DNA of 33,485 nucleotides from Streptomyces sp. SolWspMP-5a-2 (GCF_900091845.1 NZ_FMCI01000269.1:1-33485), one strand, 5' to 3'. Counted from the first letter of the stretch, positions 8,125 to 16,697 are shown. The notes: a model not told the origin generated them from the letters alone. Made by a program: numbers and translations.

Positions 8125-9275
8125 GCGGTCCCGACATGTCCGTCGTGATCTGCGTCTACACCGAGGACCGCTGGGAGGACATCCTCGCGGCGGTCTCCTC
8201 GGTGCGCGCGCAGTCCCGCCCGGCGCGGGAGACGCTGCTCGTCGTCGACCACAACCAGGCACTGCTGGACCGGCTCACCAAGGAGTACGGCGTGCCCGGG
8301 GAGGACGGCGCCGGGGAGGACGGGCCCGGGGGTAACGGGCCCAGGGGGAACGGGCCTGGGGAGAACGGGCCCGTTGAGAACAGATCCGGGGGGAACAGGC
8401 CCGGTGGAGGCGGGTCCGGTGCCGAAGGTCCCGGCGGGGGCCGGCGCCGCGGGCCCGGGTCAGGCGCGGTGCGGGTGCTCGCCAACGCCGGGCCGCGCGG
8501 CCTCTCCGCTGGCCGCAACACCGGCATCGCCGCCTCGCACGGCGAGGTGATCGCCTTCCTCGACGACGACGCCGTCGCCGAACGCGACTGGCTGCGCCGC
8601 TTCGCCGACGCCTACGCCGACCCGCGGGTCCTCGCGGTCGGCGGTCGCACCGAGCCCGTCTGGGCCTCCGGCCGCCGACCCGCCTGGTTCCCCGAGGAGT
8701 TCGACTGGGTGGTGGGCTGCACCTACCGGGGGCTGCCGCCCGGCCGGGTCCGGGTGCGCAACGTCCTCGGCGGCAACGCCTCCTTCCGGCGCACCGCGTT
8801 CGAGGCGGCGGGCGGCTTCGCCACCGGCATCGGACGCGACGGCGACCGGCGACCGCTGGGCGGCGAGGAGACGGAGCTGTGCATCCGGCTCGGCCTGGCC
8901 CGCCCGGACGCCGTCCTGCTCATCGACGACCGCGCGGTGATCCACCACCGGGTGTCCGCCGCCCGCGAGCGCTTCGGGTACTTCCGCGCCCGCACCTGGG
9001 CGGAGGGGCTCTCCAAGGCGCTGGTGGCCCGGAGCGTCGGCGCCGGACGCGGACTCGCGTCCGAACGCCGGTACACCACCCGGGTGCTGCCCGCCGGGGT
9101 GGCCCGCGGGCTGCGCGACGTCCTCCTGGCCCGCCCCGGTGGCGCGGGCCGGGCGGGCGCGATCGTCGCCGGGGTGCTCACGGCGGCGGGCGGCTACCTC
9201 GTCGGCAGCGTACGGGCCCGCAGGAACGGGACGACGTTCGCCGTCACGCCGGTCGAGGGGGCGTCCGATGGCTGA
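8121..9275 (+). CDS. Family 2 glycosyltransferase with a tandem-repeat insertion
   Basis: 384 residues from TTG 8121. GGGGAGAG at 8108-8115 sits ~5-6 nt upstream, whereas the in-frame ATG at 8136 has no RBS. N-terminal MSVVICVYTEDRW begins the GT-A fold; the fold is then interrupted by a Gly/Pro/Asn/Glu-rich repeat segment (residues 60-109) before resuming with PRGLSAGRNTGI and the metal-binding LDDDA (~147-151). Downstream are GGNASFRR and GGEETELCIR, the acceptor/general-base region of GT2 enzymes. It has no membrane helices apart from a weak hydrophobic stretch near the C-terminus (AIVAGVLTAAGGYLVG). It is coupled to the genes on both sides: a 4-base overlap before it and an 8-base overlap after it. 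Confidence 0.88.
   Translation: MSGPDMSVVICVYTEDRWEDILAAVSSVRAQSRPARETLLVVDHNQALLDRLTKEYGVPGEDGAGEDGPGGNGPRGNGPGENGPVENRSGGNRPGGGGSGAEGPGGGRRRGPGSGAVRVLANAGPRGLSAGRNTGIAASHGEVIAFLDDDAVAERDWLRRFADAYADPRVLAVGGRTEPVWASGRRPAWFPEEFDWVVGCTYRGLPPGRVRVRNVLGGNASFRRTAFEAAGGFATGIGRDGDRRPLGGEETELCIRLGLARPDAVLLIDDRAVIHHRVSAARERFGYFRARTWAEGLSKALVARSVGAGRGLASERRYTTRVLPAGVARGLRDVLLARPGGAGRAGAIVAGVLTAAGGYLVGSVRARRNGTTFAVTPVEGASDG
8298..8447 (+). repeat. Ten 15-bp degenerate tandem repeats inside GT2 gene
   Basis: Ten consecutive 15-base units, best represented by GGGGAGAACGGGCCC (8358-8372). They encode pentapeptides of the form G-[GE]-[ND]-G-P, decaying in the last three or four units. The unit is a multiple of three, so gain or loss of copies keeps the frame. 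Confidence 0.85.
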
Positions 9276-10071
9276 CGACACCGCCGTGCCGATCCTCATG
9301 TACCACGCGGTCGCGACCACCCCCAACCACGCGACCCGCGCCCTCTCGGTGACCCCGGAGGCGTTCGCGCGGCACCTCGGGATCATCGCCGACCTCGGCA
9401 TGACGCCCGTCAACACGGCCGACCTGGCCCGCAGTTGGCGCGACGGCCGCCCACTGCCCGCCCGCCCCCTGCTCATCACCTTCGACGACGGCTACGAGGG
9501 CGTCCACCGCCACGCGCTGCCCGCCCTCGCCCGCCACGGCTACCCCGCGACCCTGTTCGTCTCCACCGGCTGGATCCGCGGCGCCCACCACACCGGGGGC
9601 GGCCCCGACCTCATGCTCGACTGGGACCAGGTGCGCGAACTGGCCGCCGCGGGCGTCGAGATCGGCGGTCACAGCCACACCCACCCGCAGCTCGACCAGC
9701 TCGGCGACGACCCGCTCCGGCACGAGCTGCGCCGCTGCCGGGAGATCGTGGGCGCCGAACTGGGCACCGCGCCCGCCTCGTTCGCCTACCCCTACGGCTA
9801 CTCCAGCCGACGGGTGCGCGCTGCCGTGCGGGAGACGGGCTGGGCCCAGGCGCTCGCCGTCGGCAACGCCCTCGCCCGCCGCCGCCAGGGCCCCTACGCC
9901 CTGCGGCGGGTCACCGTACGCCGGGGCACCGGCATCGAGGAGTTCGAGCGGCTGCTCCGAGGCCGCCTGCTCCACCGCGACGTCGCCAGGGACCGGGCCC
10001 TCACCAAGGGGTACGCCCTGGTCCGCAGAGCACGACAGGTCCGCCGGAAGGCCATCCGTTCCCGTGTCTGA
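9268..10071 (+). CDS. CE4 polysaccharide deacetylase
   Basis: 267 residues. Carbohydrate esterase 4 (NodB) motifs: TFDDG (~71-75; catalytic base Asp and metal Asp), HSHTH (~135-139; two metal His) and FAYPYGYSS (~171). Family enzymes remove N- or O-acetyl groups from glycans such as chitooligosaccharides, PNAG or peptidoglycan. No signal peptide or membrane helix is seen at the chosen start, so it may act in the cytoplasm on lipid-linked intermediates or leave by another route. ATG 9268 has CGAGGGG 7 nt upstream and overlaps the preceding stop by 8 bases; its own end overlaps the next gene by 8 bases. The C-terminus is very basic. The position in the operon implies modification of the glycan made by the neighbouring transferases. 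Confidence 0.92.
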   Translation: MADDTAVPILMYHAVATTPNHATRALSVTPEAFARHLGIIADLGMTPVNTADLARSWRDGRPLPARPLLITFDDGYEGVHRHALPALARHGYPATLFVSTGWIRGAHHTGGGPDLMLDWDQVRELAAAGVEIGGHSHTHPQLDQLGDDPLRHELRRCREIVGAELGTAPASFAYPYGYSSRRVRAAVRETGWAQALAVGNALARRRQGPYALRRVTVRRGTGIEEFERLLRGRLLHRDVARDRALTKGYALVRRARQVRRKAIRSRV

Positions 10072-13000
10072 CACGACCACCACCACCGAGCCCGCACCAC
10101 TCCCGGCCGCCGAGCCGCCGCGGCGGGGGCGCCGCCTCCGGCTGCCGGGCCTCGGCGGATCCGGCGGCGGCAGCCCGCTGTTCCGCAACGCCTACGCCCT
10201 CATGCTCAACACGGGCATCTCCGCCGTCCTCGGGCTCGGCTTCTGGCTGGCCGCCGCGCGCTACTACAGCGAGGACGCGGTCGGTCAGGGCTCCGCGGCC
10301 ATCGCCGCGATGAAGTTCCTCGCGGGCCTGACGGCGGTGACCCTCACCGGCGCCCTCGCCCGCTTCATCCCCGTCGCGGGCCCCGGCACCGGACGGCTCA
10401 TCCTCCGTACCTACGCGGGCAGTTCGCTGGTGGTGGCGGGCGCGGCCGGGATCTTCCTGCTGTCCCTCGACCGCTTCGGGCCCTCGTACCGGTTCCTGCA
10501 CGGGGCGCTCGCCGGCGCCGGGTTCCTGGTCGCCGTCGTCGCCTGGAACCTGCTCACCCTCCAGGACGGGGTGCTGACCGGGCTGCGCAGCGCGCCCTGG
10601 GTGCCGGTGGGCAACACCGTCTTCTCCGCCGTCAAGCTGGCCCTGCTGGTCGGCTGCGCGGTGGCGGTGCCGGCGGCCGGTGTCTTCGTCTCCTGGGTCG
10701 CCGCGATCGCCACCTCGGTGGTACCGCTGGGCTGGCTGGTGTTCCGGCGTCTGGTGCCCCGCCACGTGGAGGCCACCGCGGGCCGGTCGCAGCCGCCCGG
10801 CCTGCGGGAGATCGGCCGGTTCCTCGCCGGGGACTACACCGGCTCCCTGTTCTCGCTCGCCGTCGTCTACCTGGTGCCGGTGCTCATCGCGTCCCAGGTC
10901 AGCTCCGAGGACAACGCGTACTTCTACATCACCACGACCATCGGCGGCACCGTCAATCTGCTCGCCATCAACATGGGCGCCTCACTGACCGTGGAGGGCT
11001 CGCACGACCCCGCCAGGCTCGCCGCCGACACCCGGGCCGCGCTGCGCCGGATGGCCCGGATCATGCTGCCGGTCTGCGGCGGCATCTTCGTCGGAGCGCC
11101 CTGGATCCTGGGCGTGTTCGGCGCGGGGTACGCGGACGCGGCCACCCCGCTGCTGCGCTGGTTCGCGGTCGGCGCGCTGCTGCGGGTCGTGACAGAGACG
11201 CACTTCGCGGTGTTGCGGGCGCAGAGCCGCACCGCCGGACTCGCCTGGCTCCAGGGCCTGTTGTGCGTCCTGGTGCTCAGTCTGACGCTCCTGCTGCTCC
11301 CCCGGATGGGACTGACCGGCGCGGGCGTCGCGGAGATCTCCAGCCTCGCCGTGATCGTCGCCGTCGCCGCGCCGAGGCTGCTGCGCACCATCAGGACGGC
11401 GCCCGTGCCCGCACCGGCCGAGGACGTGTCGCCCGACGGCGACCTCGCCGACCTGGGGGCGCGCGAGGTGCCGTCCGCGAAGCCGCGCAGGCGGGAACCG
11501 GCCTGGGCGGTGGACGACGACACCCTCGCGCTCGGCGTGCACGTCGACTTCGACCACCAGGAACGCCGTCCGGACGTGCGCCCGGGACCCGGCACCCCGC
11601 CCGCGGGCACGCCGGTGGTCGAGCCGCGGGAACTGCACCCGCTGCCCGGCGCCGGATCGCCCCGGGACCGGGTGCGCGGGCCCGGCACGGAGACGGGCTC
11701 GGCGGGAGTGGAGCTGGAGTGGGAGATCGACGAGGACCGGTTCGTGGTCCCGCCGCCTCCCACGCAGGACGAGGACCGGTTCGTCGTCCCGCCGCCTCCC
11801 ACGCAGGACGAGGACCGGTTCGTGGTCCCGCCGCCTCCGGCGCCGTCCGCGACCGCGCCGCAGCACTCCCCCGGCCCACCGCCGCCGTCCTGGCGGGAGC
11901 GGTGTCGGCCCAGCAGGGCCGGGGCGGTGCTGGGCGGGCTGCTGGCCGTCGCGCTGCTGCTGTACTGGGTGCCCGCCGCCCGGCTCGGCGAGGCCGACCT
12001 GGACCGGATGGGCGGCCTCGGGCTGATCTCGGTGCTGCCGACGGCGACGCTCGCCGGGGCCGCGCTGCTCGTGGTGGTCTTCGGGTCGCTGCTCCGGCTC
12101 GGCCGCGAGCACCGGGCGCTGCTGCTGGTGACGCTCCTCGCGACGGTGCTGTCCCTGCACGCGCTGCCCGCCGTCGTCGAGTCGGAACCGCGGTTCGCGA
12201 CCGCCTGGCAGCACCTCGGCTTCCTCGACTACATCGACCGCACCGGGTCGGCGGTGCCCGACCTGGACGCGCGCTGGAGCTGGCCCGGGTTCTTCGCGGT
12301 GGCCGCTTTCGTCGCGCGGGCCTGCGGGGTCACCGACCTCACCGAGGTGATCCGCTGGTGGCCCACCCTGATCGAACTCCTGTACCTGGCACCGCTGTTC
12401 CTGCTGACGCGCGCGCTGCGGGCGAGCTGGCGGGCGCGCTGGACGGGCATCTGGGTCTTCGCGCTGAGCAGTTGGGTCGGCCAGGACTACTTCTCCCCGC
12501 AGGGCTTCACCTATCTGCTCTATCTGGCGTTCGTGGCCCTGCTGCTGGTGTGGTTCAGGGCGCCCCGGGTGGTGTGGACGCGGACGCGGCCGGGCGAACG
12601 GGAGGTGGAACCGGCCGAGCGGCGGCAGAAGGCCGTGCTGCTCGCGGTGGTGATCGGACTCTTCGCGGCGAGCGTCCCGGCCCATCAGCTCACCCCGTTC
12701 GTGATGCTGGGCGTGCTCACCGTGCTGGTGCTGCTGCGCCGCAGTGAACTGGTCGGCCTGCCACTGCTGTTCGCGGTGCTGGTGATCGGCTGGCTCGGTT
12801 TCATGGCCGAGCCGTACTGGTCGGGGCACTTCGACGACCTGTTCGGCGGGGTCGGCGGGGTCGGCGGCAACGTCTCGTCGTCGGTGTCGGGGCGCATCGA
12901 GGGCGGCAGCCCCGCGCACAAGCTGGTCCTGTACGCGCGGGTGGCGCTGGCCGGCGGGGTGCTGGCCCTGGCCTGCTGGGGCTGGCTGCGGCGACGGCGT

Positions 13001-13918
13001 CTGCGCTACCGGGAGGTGGCGCTGCCGGTCCTCACGTTCGTGCCGTTCCTCGGCTTCGGCATGCAGTCCTACGGCGGCGAGATGGCCCTGCGCGTCTTCA
13101 TGTTCGCGCTGCCAGGCGCGGCCCTGCTCTGCGGTCTCGCCCTGTTCCCGCGCACCGGCGCCACCGCCGGGGAGCGGGAGCGGGACCGGCCGGGCCTCGC
13201 CTCCGGGGTCGCGCTGCTGACCGGGCTGCTCCTCATGGGCGGTTTCCTGGTGGCCCGTTGGGGCAACGAGGCGTTCGAGCGGACCAGGCCGGGCGAGGTC
13301 GCGGCGATGGAGTACGTGTACGCCCACGACGACCCGACGGTCCGGCTGCTGTGGCTGAGCGACGACCCGGTGAACAACGTGACCCCGGCGATGCCGTGGG
13401 GCGCAAGGGACATGGAGCGGGTCGACTACGTGCCCACCCTGGCGCCGAGCGACCCGGCGCTGGTGTCGGGTCTGGTCAAGGCGTTGCGCGACGCGGGCCC
13501 GCAGTCGTACCTGATGGTCGGCGGGAGCCAGGTGACGTACCTGGAGATGGACGTCGGCTATCCCGCGACCTGGGAGTCGCGGCTGCTGCGGAACCTGGAC
13601 CGGCGGCCCGAGCTGGAGAAGGTCATGGGCAACAAGGACGCGGCGGTGTACGCGCTGCGGGAGCGGCCCGGGTCCGCGGTGCCCAGGGCCGACCCGGGTC
13701 CGATCGGGCCCCGGATCACCTGGACGCCGTGGTCGATCGTCGGGGGCCTCGCGGCGGTGGCGCTGCTCGTGCTGCTGACGGCGCGCGAGCTGGTCCGGGT
13801 GGCGGTCCGCCCCGGGGTGCGCCAACTCCACTTCCTCCAGGGCAGTTTCTGGTTCTCGCTGCCCCTGCTCGCGGTGTTCCTGGCGTCGCTGGTGCAGCGG
13901 TTCCTGACGATGAAGTAG
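10064..13918 (+). CDS. Flippase fused to a second polytopic module (polymerase/GT-C-like)
   Basis: 1284 residues. Residues ~35-455 form a 12-helix MATE/MVF-type flippase (NAYALMLNTGISAVLGLGFW, then GDYTGSLFSLAVVYLVPVLIASQ), the Wzx-like class that flips lipid-linked glycans. Residues ~460-615 are an acidic, Pro-rich linker containing three 13-residue repeats. Residues ~620-1115 are a second multi-spanning region with extracytoplasmic motifs (RWSWPGFF, VGQDYFSPQGFTYLLY, SYGGEMALRVFMF), followed by a soluble part (~1115-1215) and two terminal helices. The second module looks like a Wzy polymerase or GT-C transferase; I cannot choose between them. GTG 10064 overlaps the deacetylase stop by 8 bases. 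It is last in the operon and convergent with the GH39-like gene, 55 bases away. Confidence 0.85.
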   Translation: MSDTTTTTEPAPLPAAEPPRRGRRLRLPGLGGSGGGSPLFRNAYALMLNTGISAVLGLGFWLAAARYYSEDAVGQGSAAIAAMKFLAGLTAVTLTGALARFIPVAGPGTGRLILRTYAGSSLVVAGAAGIFLLSLDRFGPSYRFLHGALAGAGFLVAVVAWNLLTLQDGVLTGLRSAPWVPVGNTVFSAVKLALLVGCAVAVPAAGVFVSWVAAIATSVVPLGWLVFRRLVPRHVEATAGRSQPPGLREIGRFLAGDYTGSLFSLAVVYLVPVLIASQVSSEDNAYFYITTTIGGTVNLLAINMGASLTVEGSHDPARLAADTRAALRRMARIMLPVCGGIFVGAPWILGVFGAGYADAATPLLRWFAVGALLRVVTETHFAVLRAQSRTAGLAWLQGLLCVLVLSLTLLLLPRMGLTGAGVAEISSLAVIVAVAAPRLLRTIRTAPVPAPAEDVSPDGDLADLGAREVPSAKPRRREPAWAVDDDTLALGVHVDFDHQERRPDVRPGPGTPPAGTPVVEPRELHPLPGAGSPRDRVRGPGTETGSAGVELEWEIDEDRFVVPPPPTQDEDRFVVPPPPTQDEDRFVVPPPPAPSATAPQHSPGPPPPSWRERCRPSRAGAVLGGLLAVALLLYWVPAARLGEADLDRMGGLGLISVLPTATLAGAALLVVVFGSLLRLGREHRALLLVTLLATVLSLHALPAVVESEPRFATAWQHLGFLDYIDRTGSAVPDLDARWSWPGFFAVAAFVARACGVTDLTEVIRWWPTLIELLYLAPLFLLTRALRASWRARWTGIWVFALSSWVGQDYFSPQGFTYLLYLAFVALLLVWFRAPRVVWTRTRPGEREVEPAERRQKAVLLAVVIGLFAASVPAHQLTPFVMLGVLTVLVLLRRSELVGLPLLFAVLVIGWLGFMAEPYWSGHFDDLFGGVGGVGGNVSSSVSGRIEGGSPAHKLVLYARVALAGGVLALACWGWLRRRRLRYREVALPVLTFVPFLGFGMQSYGGEMALRVFMFALPGAALLCGLALFPRTGATAGERERDRPGLASGVALLTGLLLMGGFLVARWGNEAFERTRPGEVAAMEYVYAHDDPTVRLLWLSDDPVNNVTPAMPWGARDMERVDYVPTLAPSDPALVSGLVKALRDAGPQSYLMVGGSQVTYLEMDVGYPATWESRLLRNLDRRPELEKVMGNKDAAVYALRERPGSAVPRADPGPIGPRITWTPWSIVGGLAAVALLVLLTARELVRVAVRPGVRQLHFLQGSFWFSLPLLAVFLASLVQRFLTMK
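11729..11842 (+). repeat. 39-bp tandem repeats in the flippase fusion linker
   Basis: Units at 11729-11767 and 11768-11806 are identical except for one base; a third at 11807-~11839 diverges at its end. Each encodes DEDRFVVPPPPTQ. The near-identity indicates recent duplication. The unit is 13 codons, so copy changes preserve the frame and alter only linker length between the two membrane modules. Confidence 0.92.
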
Positions 13919-13973
13919 CGGCCGGGGCGGACCGGCCCGGGGCGCGGGCGTCAGGGCGCCGGGGGCGAGCCGG

Positions 13974-15401
13974 TCACCGCTTCCGCTCCAGCCACGTCAC
14001 GCCGTACGCCTGCAGGTCGAAGCGGTGGCCGTCGACCTTCGCGCTGATCGTCCGGTCCAGGGTGTTGACCACCAGGACCGTCCGGTCGGTGGCGAGGACC
14101 CGGACGTGCGGCGCGTCGTCCGCGGCCACCGGCACCTTCCGGTAGCGGGTGCCGGGCGGGAACTCGCGGTGGAAGCGGGAGAGCAGCCCGAACATGGGCA
14201 GTCCGCGGCCGCCGTCCGGGCCGTAGGTCGGGGTCCACAGGCAGCCGGGGCAGTCGGTGCCCTTCTCGTCCTGCGGGTTCCAGTAGAAGCCGGAACCGGC
14301 GCCCCCCTCGGCCATGGCGATCAGACCCGCGGCCTGGACGGCGACCCGGCGGGTCTCGGACCAGCCCCGGCGCTCGTCGTTGCCGTCGGCGGGCTCGACG
14401 TAGTACTCCGACCACCACAGCGGCAGGTTCCCGGTCTGCCGCCGCACCCAGGTGCCGACGGCGGTGAACTTCTCGGTGGCCGCGAACTCGTCCGGCAGCA
14501 GCTCGTCGTCGTTGGTGTAGCTGGAGCCGTCGACGACGACGAAGTCGGCGCCCGCCCGGTGCCGGTTCCAGTACGCGAAGGCGTCCAGGACCCGCTGGTC
14601 CATCGCGCCCCAACTCCCCTTCACGGAACGGGAAGCGTTCTCCGACCGGGGGTCGAGGCTGTCCATGGCCAGATAGGGGCCGCCGACCATGATGTCCTTG
14701 TCGACCTTCTTCAGGGCCTTGTGGACGAGGTTGTACAGCGCGGTGTAACCCTCGTAGTCCCAGCGGCCCTTGGCGTCGTTCCAGAAGCCCTTGAACTCGT
14801 TCCAGACCAGGAAGTGCCGTACGTCCGGGTAGCGTCGGGCGACGGTCGCGGCCAGCGCGGCGAAGTCCGCGTAGTGCGCGGGCTCCGGTGCCGTCTCCAG
14901 CGCGGCCTGGCTCCAGTCGGTGTGGCCGACGCCCGAGGTGCCGCCCTTCATCCAGTCCGGCGCGCAGCACAGGGTGATCACCGGGGTGCCGCCGGTGGCG
15001 CGCACGAAGTCGATCCGGCGGTCCATCGCGGCGAAGTCGTAACGCCCCTTCACCGGCTCGGGGTTGTCGGCTCCCCAACCCATCAGCGCCTGCACCTGCG
15101 GCATGCCCCCGGCGCCCCGCACGAGCCGGTCGGCGCGCGCGGTGGCGGCGCCGTCGCCCTCGTCGGCGCTGTACTGGGTGTGGGTGAAGCCCCAGCCGAC
15201 CTCGGGGCCCTCGGTCCCCGGCGGGGTGCGGGGAGTGCCGTGCACCCGGTCGCCGTTGCGCGAGGTGCCCGCGGTGTCCGCGTCGTCGTCGGGCAGGGTG
15301 CGGATCACCGTCACGATCAGGGCCAGTACGGCCACGCCGACCCCGAGCAGGGCGCCGAGCCGCCACCGCCACGCCCCCGAAGTCCACTCATGACGTGCCA
15401 T
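13974..15401 (-). CDS. Membrane-anchored GH39/PslG-like glycoside hydrolase
   Basis: 475 residues from ATG 15401. A short cytoplasmic N-terminus and one membrane helix (RLGALLGVGVAVLALIVTVI, ~14-33) anchor an extracellular TIM-barrel domain. Clan GH-A landmarks: HFLVWNEFKGFW with the probable acid/base Glu ~201, and LPLWWSEYYV with the probable nucleophile Glu ~331. GVGHTDWSQ, SGFYWNP and a C-terminal beta-rich segment complete the fold. The closest family I recognise is GH39 (beta-xylosidase/PslG type). It faces the polysaccharide operon tail-to-tail, so it may trim or release the polymer, as PslG does for Psl. The start has no obvious RBS; no better in-frame alternative was found. Confidence 0.85.
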   Translation of the reverse strand: MARHEWTSGAWRWRLGALLGVGVAVLALIVTVIRTLPDDDADTAGTSRNGDRVHGTPRTPPGTEGPEVGWGFTHTQYSADEGDGAATARADRLVRGAGGMPQVQALMGWGADNPEPVKGRYDFAAMDRRIDFVRATGGTPVITLCCAPDWMKGGTSGVGHTDWSQAALETAPEPAHYADFAALAATVARRYPDVRHFLVWNEFKGFWNDAKGRWDYEGYTALYNLVHKALKKVDKDIMVGGPYLAMDSLDPRSENASRSVKGSWGAMDQRVLDAFAYWNRHRAGADFVVVDGSSYTNDDELLPDEFAATEKFTAVGTWVRRQTGNLPLWWSEYYVEPADGNDERRGWSETRRVAVQAAGLIAMAEGGAGSGFYWNPQDEKGTDCPGCLWTPTYGPDGGRGLPMFGLLSRFHREFPPGTRYRKVPVAADDAPHVRVLATDRTVLVVNTLDRTISAKVDGHRFDLQAYGVTWLERKR

Positions 15402-15442
15402 CGTGGCAACAGTAACCGGGCCGGGGATCCTGCGGGCGATGT

Positions 15443-15484
15443 CGGGACGTCCGGCACCCCGGCGGGACGGACGGGACGTCCCGG
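15443..15484. promoter_or_regulatory. Paired palindromes in GH39-like/DUF5925 divergent promoter
   Basis: CGGGACGTCCGG (15443-15454) and CGGGACGTCCCGG (15472-15484) share the palindrome core GGACGTCC. Their centres are 29 bp apart, close to three helical turns, in the 163-base divergent region. Possible operator pair; GC-rich palindromes also arise by chance in this genome. Confidence 0.3.
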
Positions 15485-15564
15485 ACACCCGCGACACGAC
15501 CGACACACCCGGCGGACCACGAAACCGGGTGCACGGGGCGCCCCGGTGCCGGATCATGGACGGC

Positions 15565-16659
15565 ATGTCTGCGAACCCACACGACGCGCTGCCGATCCGG
15601 CTCAACGTCGACGACAGCGACTCGCCGTCCGACGTCGTCGACGCGCTGTTCCTCGGCCGTTTCGCGACGGGCGAGCAGCCGTACTCGCACGCGGCGAACA
15701 TCGAACGGGTGAAGTCCGCCGCCACCCTGCTGCCGCCGGGCGCCCGGGTGCTGCGGGTCGCGCGCGACGACGACCGCAGCGCGACGCTCGCCGAGGGCGA
15801 CGGCTGGACGCTGCTGATCTCCCGCTGGAGCCGGGGCGCGGACGTCACGGTCACCGCGACCAGCTCCGACCTCGCCGAGCGGGTCCTCGACCAGGCCACC
15901 GACGGCGCGGCCGACGAGCCCGAACCGCAGCCCGACAACGTGACGATGGGCTTCTGGTACGTCTCGCCGCGGCGCGGCCCGTACCGCACCACCCGGCAGA
16001 TCTCGGCCGGGACCTGGGACGAGGTCCGCCCCAACTACACGGCGCCGGTGGCGGACGCGCTGGACCGGCTGATGAAGACGACGCCCGAGGACATCGCGGG
16101 ACGGCTGCTCCTGCTGCACGGGCCGCCGGGCACCGGGAAGACGTCGGCGCTGCGCACCCTGGCGCGGTCCTGGCGTGACTGGTGCCAGGTCGACTGCGTG
16201 CTCGACCCCGAGCGCCTCTTCTCCGACGTCGGCTATCTGATGGACATCGCGATCGGCGAGGACGACGGCACCGGCAAGGGCCGCTGGCGGCTGCTCCTGC
16301 TGGAGGACTGCGACGAGCTGATCCGCGGCGAGGCCAAGCACACGGCGGGCCAGGCGCTGTCCCGGCTGCTCAACCTCACCGACGGGCTGCTCGGGCAGGG
16401 CCGCAACGTCCTGGTGGGGGTCACCACCAACGAGGACCTGGAACGGCTCCACCCGGCGGTCGTCCGCCCCGGCCGCTGCCTCGCCCGCATCGAGATCGGC
16501 CCGCTCACCCGCCCGGAGGCCGTCAACTGGCTCGGCACGGAAGAGGGCGTGGGCCGCGAGGGCGCGACCCTGGCGGAGCTGTACGCCCTGCGCCGGGGCA
16601 CCTCACCGACGTCCCTCCCGGAACCCCGCGAGGGCGCGGACGCGGGTCTGTACCTGTAA
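15565..16659 (+). CDS. DUF5925-domain AAA-type ATPase
   Basis: 364 residues. The N-terminal ~170 residues (IRLNVDDSDSPSDVVDALFLGRFATG and following) match what I know as DUF5925, ending with NVTMGFWYVSPRRGPYRT. A single AAA module follows: Walker A GPPGTGKT (~186-193), Walker B LLLLEDCDEL (~243-252), a sensor-1-like GVTTNE, and an arginine-finger-like HPAVVRPGRC. Membrane segments and a signal peptide are absent, so it is cytoplasmic. The function of the family is not known to me; single-AAA proteins usually form hexameric remodelling rings. ATG 15565 is chosen because the conserved region begins with MSANPHDALP; ATG 15556 is the alternative, and neither has a strong RBS. It is divergent from the GH39-like gene. 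Confidence 0.85.
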   Translation: MSANPHDALPIRLNVDDSDSPSDVVDALFLGRFATGEQPYSHAANIERVKSAATLLPPGARVLRVARDDDRSATLAEGDGWTLLISRWSRGADVTVTATSSDLAERVLDQATDGAADEPEPQPDNVTMGFWYVSPRRGPYRTTRQISAGTWDEVRPNYTAPVADALDRLMKTTPEDIAGRLLLLHGPPGTGKTSALRTLARSWRDWCQVDCVLDPERLFSDVGYLMDIAIGEDDGTGKGRWRLLLLEDCDELIRGEAKHTAGQALSRLLNLTDGLLGQGRNVLVGVTTNEDLERLHPAVVRPGRCLARIEIGPLTRPEAVNWLGTEEGVGREGATLAELYALRRGTSPTSLPEPREGADAGLYL

Positions 16660-16667
16660 GGCGGACG

Positions 16668-16697
16668 GGGGCGCTCGGAAAAAAGACGACGCGCCCC
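16668..16697 (+). terminator. Possible terminator after DUF5925 ATPase gene
   Basis: GGGGCGC (16668-16674) pairs with GCGCCCC (16691-16697) across a 16-nt A-rich loop, 8 nt after the stop codon. There is no T-tract, so it is a weak candidate. Confidence 0.3.

Noticed and set aside
10982..13831. 949-codon minus-strand ORF
   Set aside because: Antisense shadow of the flippase fusion; His/Arg/Gln-rich low-complexity translation.
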